Source: Isoetes taiwanensis
Lineage: Eukaryota; Streptophyta; Lycopodiopsida; Isoetales; Isoetaceae
Assembly (NCBI GenBank): GCA_021234155.1
Contig: JAJEKV010000011.1
Coordinates: 1,922,001 to 1,986,000, forward strand
DNA length: 64,000 bases
Reading direction: 5' to 3'
The position numbers were made by a program, and so were the translations under genes. The notes below the pieces were generated by a model that saw only the letters and a program-made list of their open reading frames with translations, was not told the DNA's origin and searched no databases. Below, piece after piece: positions 1 to 10,878 of this stretch (position 1 is the stretch's first letter; each line of letters begins with the position of its first letter).

Positions 1-367
1 CATTTAAAGAGGCACCGCCAACATTCCTGCAAATCGGGCCTCCTTCCGTCGAGTCGCACCCAGATCAGTCAGAGTGTCTATATTGGGCCCAAGGCCATTG
101 TACTATATATATGAGTAGAGCTAGCATATGATGGCTAGATGAGTTTTGAGTCTTGTCTCCTTTCAGTTTTTCTCTCTATTGCGAGAGCTCATGTATGTTC
201 ATCATTGATATCAAGGAAGCTTATCATTTTCCTCTCATTTGTTCTGTTTTCTTCTTCTTCTTCTCTTCTTGCAAATCCCGCGTGACATAGTCCCCCGGAC
301 TCTCCCCGATCCACGGGTCCTCACAGGGCTGTCTTCCAGGGAGTTCCCCGAACCCGGACCCCAAACA
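1..367 (+). repeat. 5' LTR, 3' portion only
   Basis: Positions 1-367 match 10508-10878 almost base for base. Both copies hold a TATATATA box (about 103-112 here), a pyrimidine-rich run of TTC triplets near 250-270, and end in AACA. Because the right LTR begins about 216 bases further upstream (10292), the window opens inside this LTR. The differences from the right copy are a few substitutions and 1-3-base indels. Confidence 0.9.
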
Positions 368-467
368 CCGCCGCCGCTGCGGGTCGATTCCATCCTACTT
401 TCTTACGTAGCCATGTTCGGTCCGAAATTTCACGCCCGGAAGAACTCCTTTCTCGAGACGACCTCTT

Positions 468-486
468 TGGGCGCCATCGGTGGGGA
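468..486 (+). other. Possible diverged primer-binding site (tRNA-Asp like)
   Basis: The stretch TGGGCGCCATCGGTGGGGA resembles the tRNA-Asp primer-binding site used by Athila/Tat elements, at about 13 of 18 positions. It lies about 100 bases downstream of the LTR end, whereas such sites normally abut the LTR, and nothing starting with TGG follows the LTR directly. It could be a displaced or degenerate primer site, or chance. Confidence 0.3.
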
Positions 487-487
487 A

Positions 488-2160
488 CCGTTTCATGACA
501 TGTATGGATCTGCTTATGACATAGAGGGAGGCCATCTTCGGTCTAGGGCTCAGTCAGCGCCACCAACCCCTCGTGTCCTGTCTCGTCCCAGTTCCCCGCC
601 CCAAGCGTGCAAACATTGCTCACAACCTCAGTCCCCTCATCACTATCAGGAGCCTTATCAGGCTCAACCTTCTCAACCGTACTTTCATACCCCTGAACAT
701 GCCTACATCCATCATTCTTCAGGCCATACGCCTCTTCCTTCACAACCATCATCTCCCCCGGGTGGGCAAGGATATCCACACGTCTCCTTTGCGCCTACCG
801 GGAATATCCTTTCCCCTCGTTTCCCCATTTGCCCTTCCTGTTTACAACCTTACGGATCTCAAAACCAATGCTCCGGCTACTTGGTTTCTCAACCGCGATC
901 ACCCCTTCATCGGGGTCCTTGGGGCACCATGCCACATCCAACTCAACCTCAATATCCTCACTATCTTTGTTCTGTCCCGCCCAAGCACTTTCACATCTAC
1001 CTTTGGACTAAACGGACTTATCCCACCTTTGGCAACATGAAAAGGCAAACCCTTAGACCAAAGTGCTCGGGCCCACATGGAAGAATTTGAGGCTCTAGCT
1101 GTCCTAAATGGTCATGCGCAACCTCAACTGAAATTCCACATCTTTTCCACCACCACCTGCGTGGCTCTCCTCATCAATGGCTCATGTCCAACAAAAGCCA
1201 TTGGAAACAAGATCGGGTCGAAATGAGAACGCTTTTACGTCTCATTATGGGACCACGGATGATGATCAACTTCATCTCAAGCAACTCAATGAACTTCAAC
1301 AAGAGCCCACGAGAGTGCGAGGGATTTTTGCGGATCGACTTCACATTCGCTAAGTAAGCTCAAGGAGTACCCCACCTGAGCCGATTTTTGGTCCGGTTTC
1401 TCCAAGGACTTCCTCCGGCTATTCGACTCATGATCAATACACTGCGTCCCAAGACTTTGGAGCAGGCTATCGACCTTGTCAATCACTCGATCAATGTTTC
1501 CCCCGAGGCTCTTCAAGAGCTCCCCGTTCATTCCACTGTCATGGTTCCACAAACGGCATTTCGGCCTCAACACGCTAATCCACAGTAGCGATCGGATCTG
1601 GTGCCATATTTGCAAATACCAAGGCCATTTGGCAAATGAGTGCAACTCCACCAATGGCCCGCCTCATTGCAAGCGATGCAACATGTGCAATCATGCCCGC
1701 GGAAGAGTGCACTCGCACTCATCCCACACCGTTCCGCAACAAAATGGTTTATCAAGTGCAAACCACACCTCAGCAACAATCGCTATCAGCGACCACCACT
1801 TCGGGTGCAACCCACTCAACTCTATCGACCAGGAGCAACAACGGGATCCAACCCACGTCCTCCTTTTGATCCTTCTAAAGCTCGGTGTTATCACCGTCAA
1901 GAATGGGGTCATACCACCACGGTGTGTCCTCAACTTCCACAAGTTCAGTGCGACTTCCCGGCACAAATCAGACCACATCGGTCCCCTCACGGCTTATCAA
2001 CTCTGGATTGCTAATGGCAAACAAGGCCCGACCAGTTCTTAAGAAGCCACCAAGAGCGCCTCGGCAATCACGCTATCAACCAGCTCCGGCAAATCAACCT
2101 CGGTTTGGATCAACAAGCACAAGAGGAAATTTTTCGGGCACTTAATCCTCCAGTCCGGTA
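488..2160 (+). pseudogene. gag: gag-like region of the retrotransposon, frameshifted
   Basis: Several overlapping short frames cover this stretch. The first part (to about 1090) is rich in Pro, Ser, His and Gln, as in Gag N-termini. Around 1388-1590 the frame reads like a Gag core with a 'RFLQGLPPAIRLMINTLRPK' stretch that resembles the capsid C-terminal region. A CCHC zinc knuckle (C-H-I-C-K-Y-Q-G-H-L-A-N-E-C) is intact at 1602-1643. A second knuckle, near 1890-1935, has lost its second Cys. Gag forms the particle that packages element RNA. The reading frame changes at least three times, so no full Gag can be made from this copy. Confidence 0.72.
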
Positions 2161-2209
2161 GTCAAATTGGGTTGGTTTAGTTTCACGCCGCATCAAGGCA
2201 TCACGTCCC

Positions 2210-3660
2210 TTGACCATTATTCCGAATGGCACGCAACCCCGCCCTTTGCGGTTGACACCATTCCTCATGAGGGCGAAAAAAAGGTTCACTTTGCCCCCGA
2301 CTTGGAAGCTCATGCCACATGTGATGCCAAAAGTTCGCCAAAGCATTTTGAACCTCATGCAAGTCTTTGAAGGCCGCACATTGGCAAATGTTCATGCCAC
2401 CACCAGAGCTCAACAAAGACAAGATACACCTTCCACATCTCAACCTCCACGCTCTCGGGCGTATCCCAATATTGCTGCCGAGGTTGACTTACTCAAAGAA
2501 GTTCTTTGCTTCACTACCACGCACTCCGGCACCGGTGGAACCAGCGGATCCTTTTTCTCATGTGCCTCTAGAACTCCAAGAGGAGCTAGCCAAGATCAAA
2601 ATTCCTTTAAGCTTGGCAACCATTTTGAAACTCTCGTCACGCTCTCAAGGACCGATTACCACTCCCAACCGCTTTTAGTTGGGGCTGTAGGTACCTCTAC
2701 ACCCACGGTCCATGCCACGATGGGTAATCGGCAAGTCAACCATGTTCAAATAGATGGAGGTAGCGCGGTCAATCTCATCACGGATAAACTCCGCAAAACA
2801 AATGGGCATCACACAACTCTTTAGTGCCCCATATGACATCAAGTTGGCTAATGGCCATATCCACGAGACCTCAAAGGCGTCACACCTCTTCTTCACATCA
2901 ACATCGGTGATCTCCGGCTTCCCCATGGAATTTGGAGTTTGGAAAAGCTGGCGAAGATCCGGTGACTATGAAATGTTGGTCGGCCCGGACCTTTTCTCCG
3001 CCGGGCAAAAGAGTATCCATTCTTGGGCCACGGACGGTTAGTCATCAATGATGGTCATCTCAATGCCACCATGGACTTGCAAACGGGGATCATTTCGTTG
3101 AACATGCGGAACCCTCTCTCTCGGAACCGCATTTAGAAGAAGCTCGAGAATATTTATCAAGTTCGAGCTCCACTGCGAAGTGCGCCTCTGTCATCCTACC
3201 CGAATATCTTGATCCTTGGGGAGAAATGACTCTTGATCGGGACCAGGCTGTGGCTGCTTTGCTTGACCCTTACGGCTCCTTGCAATCCGAATCCAACGTG
3301 TTGATCACTTTTCGGATCTTTGAACCTCCGCAACTCCCCGTTGATGTACACTTTGTCATGAAGCAACCTCTGGCGGATGAAACCGAAGCAACCCCTCTTT
3401 TCACCACGCAAAGTGCCACGCATCCGGTTATGCTCCAACCTCCTGCACACATTGTCCGGGATACTGAAGTAATACCCCATATTCGGACTCGAAGTCGAGA
3501 TTGTGGGCGTGGGCAACAATCAACTTTGTCGCATTCTTTTGCAAATCTTCCTACTTATATCGTATCGGGGCGTCAAGTTGTTCACAAAATTCAAACACAT
3601 TTTTCGCACGGAGTTACGTAGATCTTTGGGGAATCAACAAAAGCTTGGGGAACTCACCAT
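2210..3660 (+). pseudogene. pol protease region and linker, degenerate
   Basis: The frame through 2690-2830 ends in an aspartic-protease-like stretch with IDGGSAVNLI at about 2750-2780. The D-S/T-G active-site triad is read here as D-G-G, so the copy is probably inactive even where the frame is open. The following stretch has the character of the protease-to-RT linker, including an open frame at 3226-3621 rich in Pro, Asp and Glu. Frames shift near 2820, 3040 and 3620. The assignment comes from position between gag and RT and from the DGGSAVNL motif. Confidence 0.6.
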
Positions 3661-3759
3661 TCCTACCAAATCGATGCACGACCGGTTTTAGCAACGATGG
3701 TCTGCGGCTCAACCCCTAATTACCGTGATCGCCGTCAAGGCGGAAATTGACAAACTCCC

Positions 3760-4917
3760 TTGCTGCAGGGTTTGATCTATGAGGTCAAACATTACGAATG
3801 GGTGAGCCCCATCGTCATTGCCCTCAAACACAATGGTAAGATCCGGCGTCGTGTGGACTATCGGAACTCAATCGAGGCCACGGGCGTGATCATTTTCCAC
3901 TTCCCTTCACAGACCAGGTTCTGGAAGAGGTGGCTGGACATGAGATGTACTCCTTCATGGATGGTTTTTCTGGCTACAATGGGATCTCAATCAAAGAATC
4001 TGATCAACTCAAGACTACTTTCACCACCCCGTGGGGCACTTTTGCCTACAAGGTGGTTCCTTTTGGATTATCAAACTCTCCATCAACGTTTCAACATCAT
4101 GCTCTCAGTTTTTCATGATTTCATGAAGGAAAATCCCTTCTTGCAAATTTTTCAAGATGACTTCTCTGCTTACAGTTCCATGGCTGACCATTTGGATAAA
4201 TTGGAACTCGTCTTCCAGAAATGTGATGAGTCCGGCATTAGTCTCAATCCTGAGAAATGCACCTTTTGCGTCACCTCTGGTGTTCTGTTAGGCCATGTTG
4301 TCAGCAAAGCAGGTATCACCACAGATCCTGCCAAAATCAGTTGTGTGCTCAAGGCTCAAGCACCAGCCAATATCAAGGAGACACGCTCTTTCCTGGGTAA
4401 GGTCAATTATTACTCCACCTTCATACCTGGACTAGCAGCCATTGCAGATCCCATTCATAAACTCACGGGTGACGAATCCACCTGGGCTTGGAATTCCCAG
4501 GCGGATCTTTGCTTTCCAACAGCTGAAGCTTTTGCTTACTCAGGCACCGGTTCTTGTTCCTCCTCAATGGGACAAGCCCTTTCACGTTCATGTAGATGTC
4601 TCGGCGTTTGCTATTGGGCTGTTCTTTCTCAAGAATATGATCGCTGCCCGACAAACCAAATCGCTACGCCAGAAAAAACTCAATTCTGGCGGCGCCAACT
4701 ATTCGCCACCGGGCGTGAAGCTTTGGGTCTCATTTTTCTCGTCCAACGCTTCCGTCATTACCTTTTGGGCAGTCAAATCAAGTTCTTTGTGGACCACCAA
4801 GCACTCCTCTATTTGATCAACAAGTCCACGCCCACGGGCCGCATTGCTCGTTGGGTCCTTCTTCTCCAAGAATTTGCTCCTTTTGAAATCGTTCATAAGG
4901 CCGCAAATCTCATGTAA
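3760..4917 (+). pseudogene. pol: Reverse transcriptase-RNase H of Ty3/gypsy type, frameshifted
   Basis: The N-terminal part reads 'WVSPIVIALKHNGKIRRRVDYR', the usual gypsy RT block 1-2. The catalytic box occurs as FQDDF at 4150-4164 (YxDD type with Phe first) and is followed by the usual 'LDKLELVFQKC', 'LNPEKCTFC' and 'LLGHVVS' blocks. The RT/RNase H connection reads 'RSFLGKVNYYSTFIPGLA', and the RNase H end shows 'FFVDHQALLYLINKS' near 4780-4825. Between about 3930 and 4118 the true RT sequence (GFSGYN, TTFTTPWGTFAYKVVPFGL) is in another frame, so a pair of indels breaks the fingers/palm region. A further shift near 4500-4700 breaks RNase H. These domains would copy the RNA into DNA in an intact element. 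Confidence 0.85.
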
Positions 4918-5243
4918 ATCCCCGGATTATCTTTCACGCATCCACACGGATGATCCCTCAACCGAGTCTCGGGCGCCTTTCACGATGCTCGGCTCTTTTT
5001 AGTAACGGCAACACCACATTGGTTCCATGATTTTCAGCAGCATACCTCCTCACGGTGCTCTTCCACCGTAAGACGAGGCGGCTCTCTCACCTTGCGGCGA
5101 CAATCCGTGTCGCCATCAATTTCTCCCAGAGAGGTCCGCGTGACTACACCATGGTTGCGGGACATCTCTACAAAAGGGTAAGGACACCATCCTTCGACGG
5201 CGTGTTCTACCTCATGAAGTTCCGGATATTGTTCGAGAAAGCT

Positions 5244-6330
5244 CATCAAGGGCTAGGTAGTGGTCATTTTCATGGTGACACCACGGCGCAAAAATCCTTC
5301 TAGCTTGGGTATTATTGGCCCACGCTCTTCAAAGATGCTCACGCATCACGCCCCGCGCATCGTGTGGCGCTTGCCAGCGGGTGGGGCGCCCCCGGCCCGT
5401 GGCGGCTCTTCCCTTGGCGCCCGGTCGCCCGCCACTTCCCTTCAAAAATGGGGAATGGACTTTGTGGGACCTATAGATCCTCTGCGCGGCACCCGCGTTG
5501 CCCGTTACATTACGGTTCTCACCGACTCACGCTACCAAATGGGCGGAAGCTTGTGCACTTCCGCACAACAACTGCGGCAAGCACGGCTAGGGTCCTCTAT
5601 CAACAAATTATCACGCGATTCGGCTGCCCCACCTGGCTGGTCGGTGGGCGTGGTGTCCATTTCATCAATCATACTATCAAGGAGCCGGCGGATTATCTCC
5701 CCGATACATCATCACAAGAGCACACCTTACTATCCTCAAGGTAATGGTTTGGCGTAAAGCACCAACAAAACTCGGGTCACCATTCTCAAGAAAATTTGTG
5801 GCGCTTCCCCGCCCGATTTGGCGAGACAAAACTTCCTCTTGTTCTTTGGGCCTACAATACTTGTTTCAAGATTGCTACGGTCACACCTCCTTTTAAATTG
5901 GTTTATGGTCGGGAAGCTCTCATGCCGTTTGAATACATCCTTCCAACACTCCGCTTTCAACTGCTCTTGCTCATAATCCACCGCTACACTCAAAGAAAGG
6001 GTCTATCAATTAGAACAGTTGGATGAACTTGAAGGGATGCTTATATTCGTGTTCTTCATGGACAACGATTGCAAAAATCTTTACATGACAAACGTCCAAG
6101 ACAAAAACATTTAAAGAAGGCGATTTGGTTCTTCTTTATGATTCCGTGTACAAAAATTTTCGGGTAAACTCAAGTTTCGTTGGCTTGGCCCTTATCAAGT
6201 TGTTCAAGTGGTTAGACCCAGTTTTTCCAACCTGGCGAGTTAGATGGCACTCCATTACCTACCTTGGTTAATGGTTTTCGTCTCAAAACATTTCATCACC
6301 GTAAAGCGAAAATCAACAAACGGTCTGATT
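5244..6330 (+). pseudogene. Integrase of Ty3/gypsy type, multiple breaks
   Basis: Recognisable blocks in sequence are the zinc-binding end (GHFHGDTTAQK then YYWPTLFKDAH), the catalytic core start 'WGMDFVGPI' at about 5449, 'ITRFGCPTWLVG' near 5600, 'TPYYPQGNG' near 5730, and 'LPLVLWAYNTCFK' with 'TPPFKLVYGREALMPFE' near 5830-5940. The C-terminal part near 6115-6330 holds the 'GDLVLLYDS' type block and ends 'LVNGFRLK'. No chromodomain is seen. The parts sit in at least three frames with internal stops, including TAA at 5755. An intact integrase would insert the DNA copy into the genome. Confidence 0.8.
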
Positions 6331-6339
6331 CAAGAAGCA

Positions 6340-7300
6340 AACACCACGAGAAAGTGACTAGAAAGGCGGCATCTTATATTATAGTGGAGATTTTTTTACA
6401 AAATGTGGGCGCGCCCGGCTATTTCCGCTATAGGCGCGCCCTATATACAAAAAAAGGCTCGAGCCCTATCTACTAAGTCCTAAGAAGAAAAACCCTCTAC
6501 TCCGGGTTTGGAGCGAGGTGATTGCGAGGAGGTGGTAGAGGTTACGCTTTCGAGATCCCAGCGAAGGTGCGAGAACCACCTCCATCCCGTTGGTCTTGGT
6601 CTGGGATGTTCACCATCCCGCACACCGGCCGTCCATTCTCACGCCCGCGATTGTGGCGGCGCCCGAAGGTCCGGACAATTCATCTTGCGGGTAATCCACT
6701 CGGCGGTTCGTGGGCATAGTGCGGTCCTCGTTCAAACCAAAGAAGGCAGCCATCTTTGGCGCCATCGGATGCCTTCGTTACTCCCGGTTCGTCTTATATA
6801 GCCAATCGAGGAACTCCTTGTCGGCGTGGACCAATCACACAAATCGCCAGCGTGTTTTGCAATGCAAAGGCTGTTTCTAAAATGAGAATCTTTTCTCCCG
6901 CCGCATATCTAGCCATGGTACCTTGACACATTCCTTTTAATGATATCCCACTTCGAGTTGCCCGGCATTGAATGCCATTTCTTCTTTTCACGCCCGTCGG
7001 ATATTAATGTGTGTCCTTTGCCCACTGTCACATCCGATCCTTCTCTCCGTCTCATCCTCACCGTTCATTGCTTCTCCCCTTTACGTTTTTGGGGACTTAG
7101 CCAAATTTTTGCCTCTCAATACACTCCTTGGCATCTTTACGACACTGGCACCATCAAGCGGCTCGGTTTAAGCCCTCTTCATACCTCTTAGCCTCCGGTT
7201 ATTAAGCCCTAAAAACCTTTTTCTTCTTCTGCGCCTTTGTCCTCCGGTGCTTGACTTTTCGTCCTCAGCCTTTGAATCACTCTTCGTTTACGCAAATCGT
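6340..7300. other. Non-coding spacer between integrase and accessory ORFs
   Basis: No conserved protein is recognised. Two copies of GGCGCGCC lie about 25 bases apart near 6410-6440 in an inverted arrangement around a TA-rich centre. From 6500 to 6800 several short frames overlap with no support. The stretch probably serves as untranslated spacer before the accessory ORFs. Confidence 0.4.
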
Positions 7301-7304
7301 TACC

Positions 7305-8100
7305 ATGGCTGCCCCAAGATTTTCTACACTTCAAGCTCTTGCTCCCAAGGATCCGGCTCTTTTTTCGTCTGTATCCTTCTTGGCCCACTTTCCGTGTGAA
7401 GCCCTTGTTGGCCCAAATAAAGAAGTCATTTGAGCGACAAAAGCTTTACTGAATTCTCTCAAATGGAACTTACGGCTCCAAATCGACCCGGTGAAGCGGT
7501 TCATCGCCAATATCGTTAACGACCGCATGGCTACACCAGCACGTGGTCGATGGCACCACCATTTTAGCTGACTCAACATTTGATTTCTGAGGTATTTCAT
7601 ATTCCCTTGCACACCCCTTGTTTATCATGGTGCGCCATACGGGATCTAGATGTCCGCGAGTTTGGTGCACCTCCTTATCATGCCAATGTCCATCGTCGAC
7701 AAATATCGACAAGCCTCCACGAAACCTTTGTTAAATTTACGTGGCGCAAGTTCCTTTGGGTATTCTATCAAGAACACCCATATCAATAAGCCTTTCTATA
7801 ACCTGGTCATCACTGCTACACACTCCAACCACCACATAGATTGGCCCCAAATGATGTTCTATCGTCTTCTCCAAGAAGTGGACCGCCTTCGGGGTGCCAC
7901 TTCCATTTCTGAAGTTTCTGTGGGAGGCCACTTTCAAGCCCTCATCCGTCATTACTTCCCTCCCACACCACAAAATTCTCATAATTCCACTCAGCGGTCT
8001 CTTCCACTAACTAACCGAGCTGGCACTTCACGCCCTTCTTCCCCTGGTCATGTCCAAAGTCCGCACACCCATGTCACTGTCTCCTCCTCCGCTACACCAT
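7305..8100 (+). pseudogene. Accessory sense ORF A of the retrotransposon, broken
   Basis: A frame starting ATG at 7305 (MAAPRFSTLQALAPKDPALF) breaks at about 7430 and resumes as ATKALLNSLKWNLRLQIDP. After more shifts it continues from about 7650 to 8300, with 'HIDWPQMMFYRLLQEVDRLR' and then a Pro/Ser/Thr-rich tail. I do not recognise the family. Its place, downstream of integrase and before an antisense ORF, matches the extra ORFs known in Tat elements. Its 3' end converges on the 3' end of the antisense ORF near 8050-8100. Confidence 0.45.
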
Positions 8101-9319
8101 CAACAACTCTGAAGGTGATAAAGTCTGGATCGGCACAGTGTATGAGATCAAAGACCACAAGGGCACAGCACAACCCTTTGTCTTCAATGGAGAGTTCTGG
8201 CCAAATCCGAAGAAAATCTGCAGTGCTCAGGGGAATATCCACAGGTCCATCTGCCGCATGCCACTTCGAAAGGAAGAGGTGGCGGCGAGCAACCACATAA
8301 TCGTGATAGCAGGAAGGAACTGGGAAGTCAACAGGCATTCTGTTAAGAATGGCGGTATGGGCGTCAAGTTTTGCTTGAGCCTCATCAGCAGACTGAATAG
8401 CTTGCTGCAGCTGTTGTTCAAGATCACGGATCCGGTTGTCCTTTTCTAGCAGCAGGCGTGATTGGTCACGGGCCCGTTTCTGAGAAGTGTTGACCTGGGA
8501 GGAGGATTTCCCCGGAGTATTGAGACGAAGCACGGCAATCTCCGCGTCATCCAGTATCTTCTGTTTCTGCACCTCTGTAAGCTGATCTTGAAGAGAGGTG
8601 AGCTGAGAGGTCTGTGTAGAAAGCTGAGCCGTCAAGGAGGCAATTTGAGCGTCCCGTTCTGTAAGGTTTTGAACTTGAGTGCTGAAATTTTCACAAAGTT
8701 CGGAGTACAAGGCGTTGAGCTTAGCAATATCTGCGTCCTTGGTACTCAGGAGAGCTGCTTTGGACTTGTTGTGCTCCAATAAATTCTGAATTTCTGATTG
8801 GAGCTGAGCCTGTTGATCTGCAAGTTGGCTGACTTGATCTTGTGCACTTTTGAGATCTGTATGAGCCTGTAAGAGAGCTCCGTGCTTGTCTTGAAGTTTG
8901 GCCTCCAAAGTTGCAACTTGGGCAGTGGCAGCTTGAAGGTCCTGGTGTACCGCATCAGAGGCCTCTAGTGCCCGTTGAACCCCGCTCATAAGAGCGTCTT
9001 GGGATTCTTGTAACTTGAGAGCAGCAGCTTGAGCATCCTGCTGATACTGATACAACAACTGACGAGGGTGTTGTGGTGGTGGAGTCGGCTGTTGCCTGGT
9101 TTGTGATGTTTGGGAAAGATGGTGTGAACGCCCATGGCTTACATATTTCATGATTTCTATCTGGGTGATACACAGGAACACTTCGGAAATGGGCCACGCC
9201 AGCTCTTTCAGGGTGACCCCACTGTGCAATGGTTGCTTCAGGATAACAATCCATATTTTGCGGATCATGCTCAGACCCAAACTCTTCATCAGGAGTACAT
9301 GCCTGAGCTTGCCAATCAT
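8048..9319 (-). CDS. Antisense coiled-coil ORF inside the retrotransposon
   Basis: This is the longest undisturbed frame of the element, at 423 codons from the first Met. Methionine 57 (codon at 9149-9151, MKYVSHGRSHHLSQTSQTR) is the more likely start because the residues before it are the complement of an overlapping sense ORF. Residues about 75-300 are rich in Gln, Ala, Leu, Ser and Asp with heptad-like spacing, which suggests a long coiled coil. The C-terminal 100 residues look globular ('DFPVPSCYHDYVVARRHLFL', then a Trp/Asp-rich part). No enzyme motif is seen. Antisense ORFs of unknown function are known at this position in Grande and Retand elements. That this frame is intact while gag-pol is ruined suggests recent selection, or that low codon complexity spared it stops. 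Confidence 0.55.
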   Translation of the reverse strand: MIGKLRHVLLMKSLGLSMIRKIWIVILKQPLHSGVTLKELAWPISEVFLCITQIEIMKYVSHGRSHHLSQTSQTRQQPTPPPQHPRQLLYQYQQDAQAAALKLQESQDALMSGVQRALEASDAVHQDLQAATAQVATLEAKLQDKHGALLQAHTDLKSAQDQVSQLADQQAQLQSEIQNLLEHNKSKAALLSTKDADIAKLNALYSELCENFSTQVQNLTERDAQIASLTAQLSTQTSQLTSLQDQLTEVQKQKILDDAEIAVLRLNTPGKSSSQVNTSQKRARDQSRLLLEKDNRIRDLEQQLQQAIQSADEAQAKLDAHTAILNRMPVDFPVPSCYHDYVVARRHLFLSKWHAADGPVDIPLSTADFLRIWPELSIEDKGLCCALVVFDLIHCADPDFITFRVVDGVAEEETVTWVCGLWT

Positions 9320-10466
9320 TTATCTCTACGGCAAGCGGAAAGGCGGCTAATGCGAATAAGGAAGTATCTCGGACATCCCGAGGATCTTCCCTATGCACAA
9401 ATTTATATGCAGCACCTCGCCGGTTATAATCAATTACGAGCTCTGTTGGATAGCAAGACGGTCCCCACGGGATGGGATAGCCCTCCTGTCAACTCTCAAC
9501 TCTCTGCTTCTCTTTGGGATCGTTGGTGTCAAGCTCTTGATCCGGATCTTGTCAGTCAATTCAGGGAGACCGCTCAGCAACCCACGCCCACGGGCATGGT
9601 TCCTTCTCCCTATGCTTCCCTGGGCGTACCTCCACGCCCCAGGTTCCTGACTTCTGATTGGCGCCTCCCTTTTTGGACCAAGGTCATGGATGGTCATGCC
9701 GGATGGACTCCACCTCAGATCTCGACGGATCTCCGGTGGGATCCACGTTTTGTTCGCCGCTCACATTGGGAAGAAGGTGCCACTCTGGATACCACCACGG
9801 TGGATCTATATTGCTAATGAGCGTGGTTGGCAACGGCCGGCGGATGCGCTTCATGGTCTTGACACCTTCTTGCAGAATGCCACCACCTCACCTGATCCTT
9901 CAGTCCATCTTCAAGCAGGTTTTTGTGCTGCTCTCAAATGCATTTTGCTAAGCTCCTTAAATCGGCAGCGTCCCATTTTTCACTGCAATCCGAATGCCAG
10001 TGTCAGTGCCTTTGGCCTCCAGACCTGCCTCCTCATGGAATGTCAGTACATTTCTTCAGACGCCCATGCTGCCCTTGAAGACATGGTACGATCTCGCTTT
10101 CTTATTGATGCAGATCCTGCCCTTGGCCAAAACACTCCTCCTGCTCTTCAAACACGCCAGGATCTCATTGGCCAGTACCATAATGGTGCCCGTCCTCACT
10201 CCCGTGAGGATCACTTTCAGACAGATGGCTTCCCGCCCTCAGAAACCCTTCCTCCTTTTCTTCACTCTGAGTGTCGTTTGGTGGGGGGGAGTGTTAGTCC
10301 TGTGCCTCCTGGTACAGGACTATTCATGCATACGACAGACCAGGTCAAGCTCAAGGATCCTCAGTCAGCCACGGGTCAGCCATCAAAGGCTCAGCAGAAG
10401 ACCAAGCAGCAGACCACGCAGTCAAAGCCTGCGTCCGTCAACAAGAGGCGCCGCTCAGACAAGTGA
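9134..10466 (+). pseudogene. Accessory sense ORF B of the retrotransposon, one frameshift
   Basis: An open frame from ATG 9134 (MAYIFHDFYLGDTQEHFGNG) runs to 9817. A second frame, joined by similarity of composition near 9780-9800, runs on to 10466 (IANERGWQRPADALHGLDTF and further). Together they would give a protein of about 440 residues, broken by a single indel. The last 58 codons lie inside the 3' LTR and end in a basic tail, VNKRRRSDK, that resembles a nuclear-localisation signal. The ATG overlaps the likely start of the antisense ORF head to head by 18 bases. No known domain is recognised. Confidence 0.45.
10279..10291 (+). other. Polypurine tract
   Basis: The purine run GGTGGGGGGGAG directly precedes TGTTAG, the standard start of a plant LTR. 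This is where plus-strand DNA synthesis would be primed. It supports placing the LTR start at 10292. Confidence 0.75.
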
Positions 10467-10878
10467 TGACCCGTCACCGCCCGTATCAGCGTCAGCGCGA
10501 TTCTAGGCATTTAAAGAGGCACCGCCAACATTCCTGCAAATCAGGCCTCCTTCCAGGAGTCGGCACCGAGATCAGTCAGAGTGTCTATATTGGGCCCAAG
10601 GCCATTGTACTATATATATGAGTAGAGCTAGCATATGATGGCTAGATGAGTTTTGAGTCTTGTCTCCTTTCAGTTTTTCTCTCTATTGCGAGAGCTCATG
10701 TATGTTCATCATTGATATCAAGGAAGCTTATCATTTTCCTCTCATTTGTTCTGTTTTCTTCTTCTTCTTCTCTTCTTGCAAAATCCCGCGTGACATAGTC
10801 CCCCGGACTCTCCTGTTAGATCCACGGGTCCTCACAGAGGGCTGTCTTCCAGGAGTTCCCGAACCCAGACCCCAAACA
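10292..10878 (+). repeat. 3' LTR, complete (587 bp)
   Basis: The LTR begins TGTTAG and ends AACA, giving the short TGTT/AACA terminal inversion. Positions 10508-10878 match 1-367. The first 31 bases can fold as a hairpin (TAGTCCTGT pairing with ACAGGACTA). A TATATATATG box lies at about 10610-10620. Homology with the left copy stops exactly after AACA. The target-site duplication cannot be checked because the left flank lies outside the window. Confidence 0.85.

Larger units (their letters stand above)
1..10878 (+). mobile_element. Decayed Ty3/gypsy LTR retrotransposon, Tat-like, with accessory ORFs
   Basis: The element runs from a left LTR cut by the window edge to a complete right LTR. In order it holds gag with a CCHC knuckle, an aspartic protease trace, reverse transcriptase, RNase H and integrase, which is the Ty3/gypsy order. 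The integrase C-terminus ends in a VNG-R-L-K type motif without a chromodomain, and about 4 kb of extra coding sequence lies between integrase and the 3' LTR. Both traits are typical of the plant Tat lineage (Retand/Ogre/Grande relatives). All sense genes carry frameshifts and stops, so this copy cannot be autonomous. The two LTR segments differ by only about 4-5 percent by eye, so the element moved fairly recently compared with how broken its genes are. The lineage is inferred from layout, not from a tree. Confidence 0.88.

Noticed and set aside
8746-8955. Second small minus-strand ORF overlapping the antisense coiled-coil ORF
   Set aside because: It lies in another frame of the same coiled-coil coding sequence and has no independent support.
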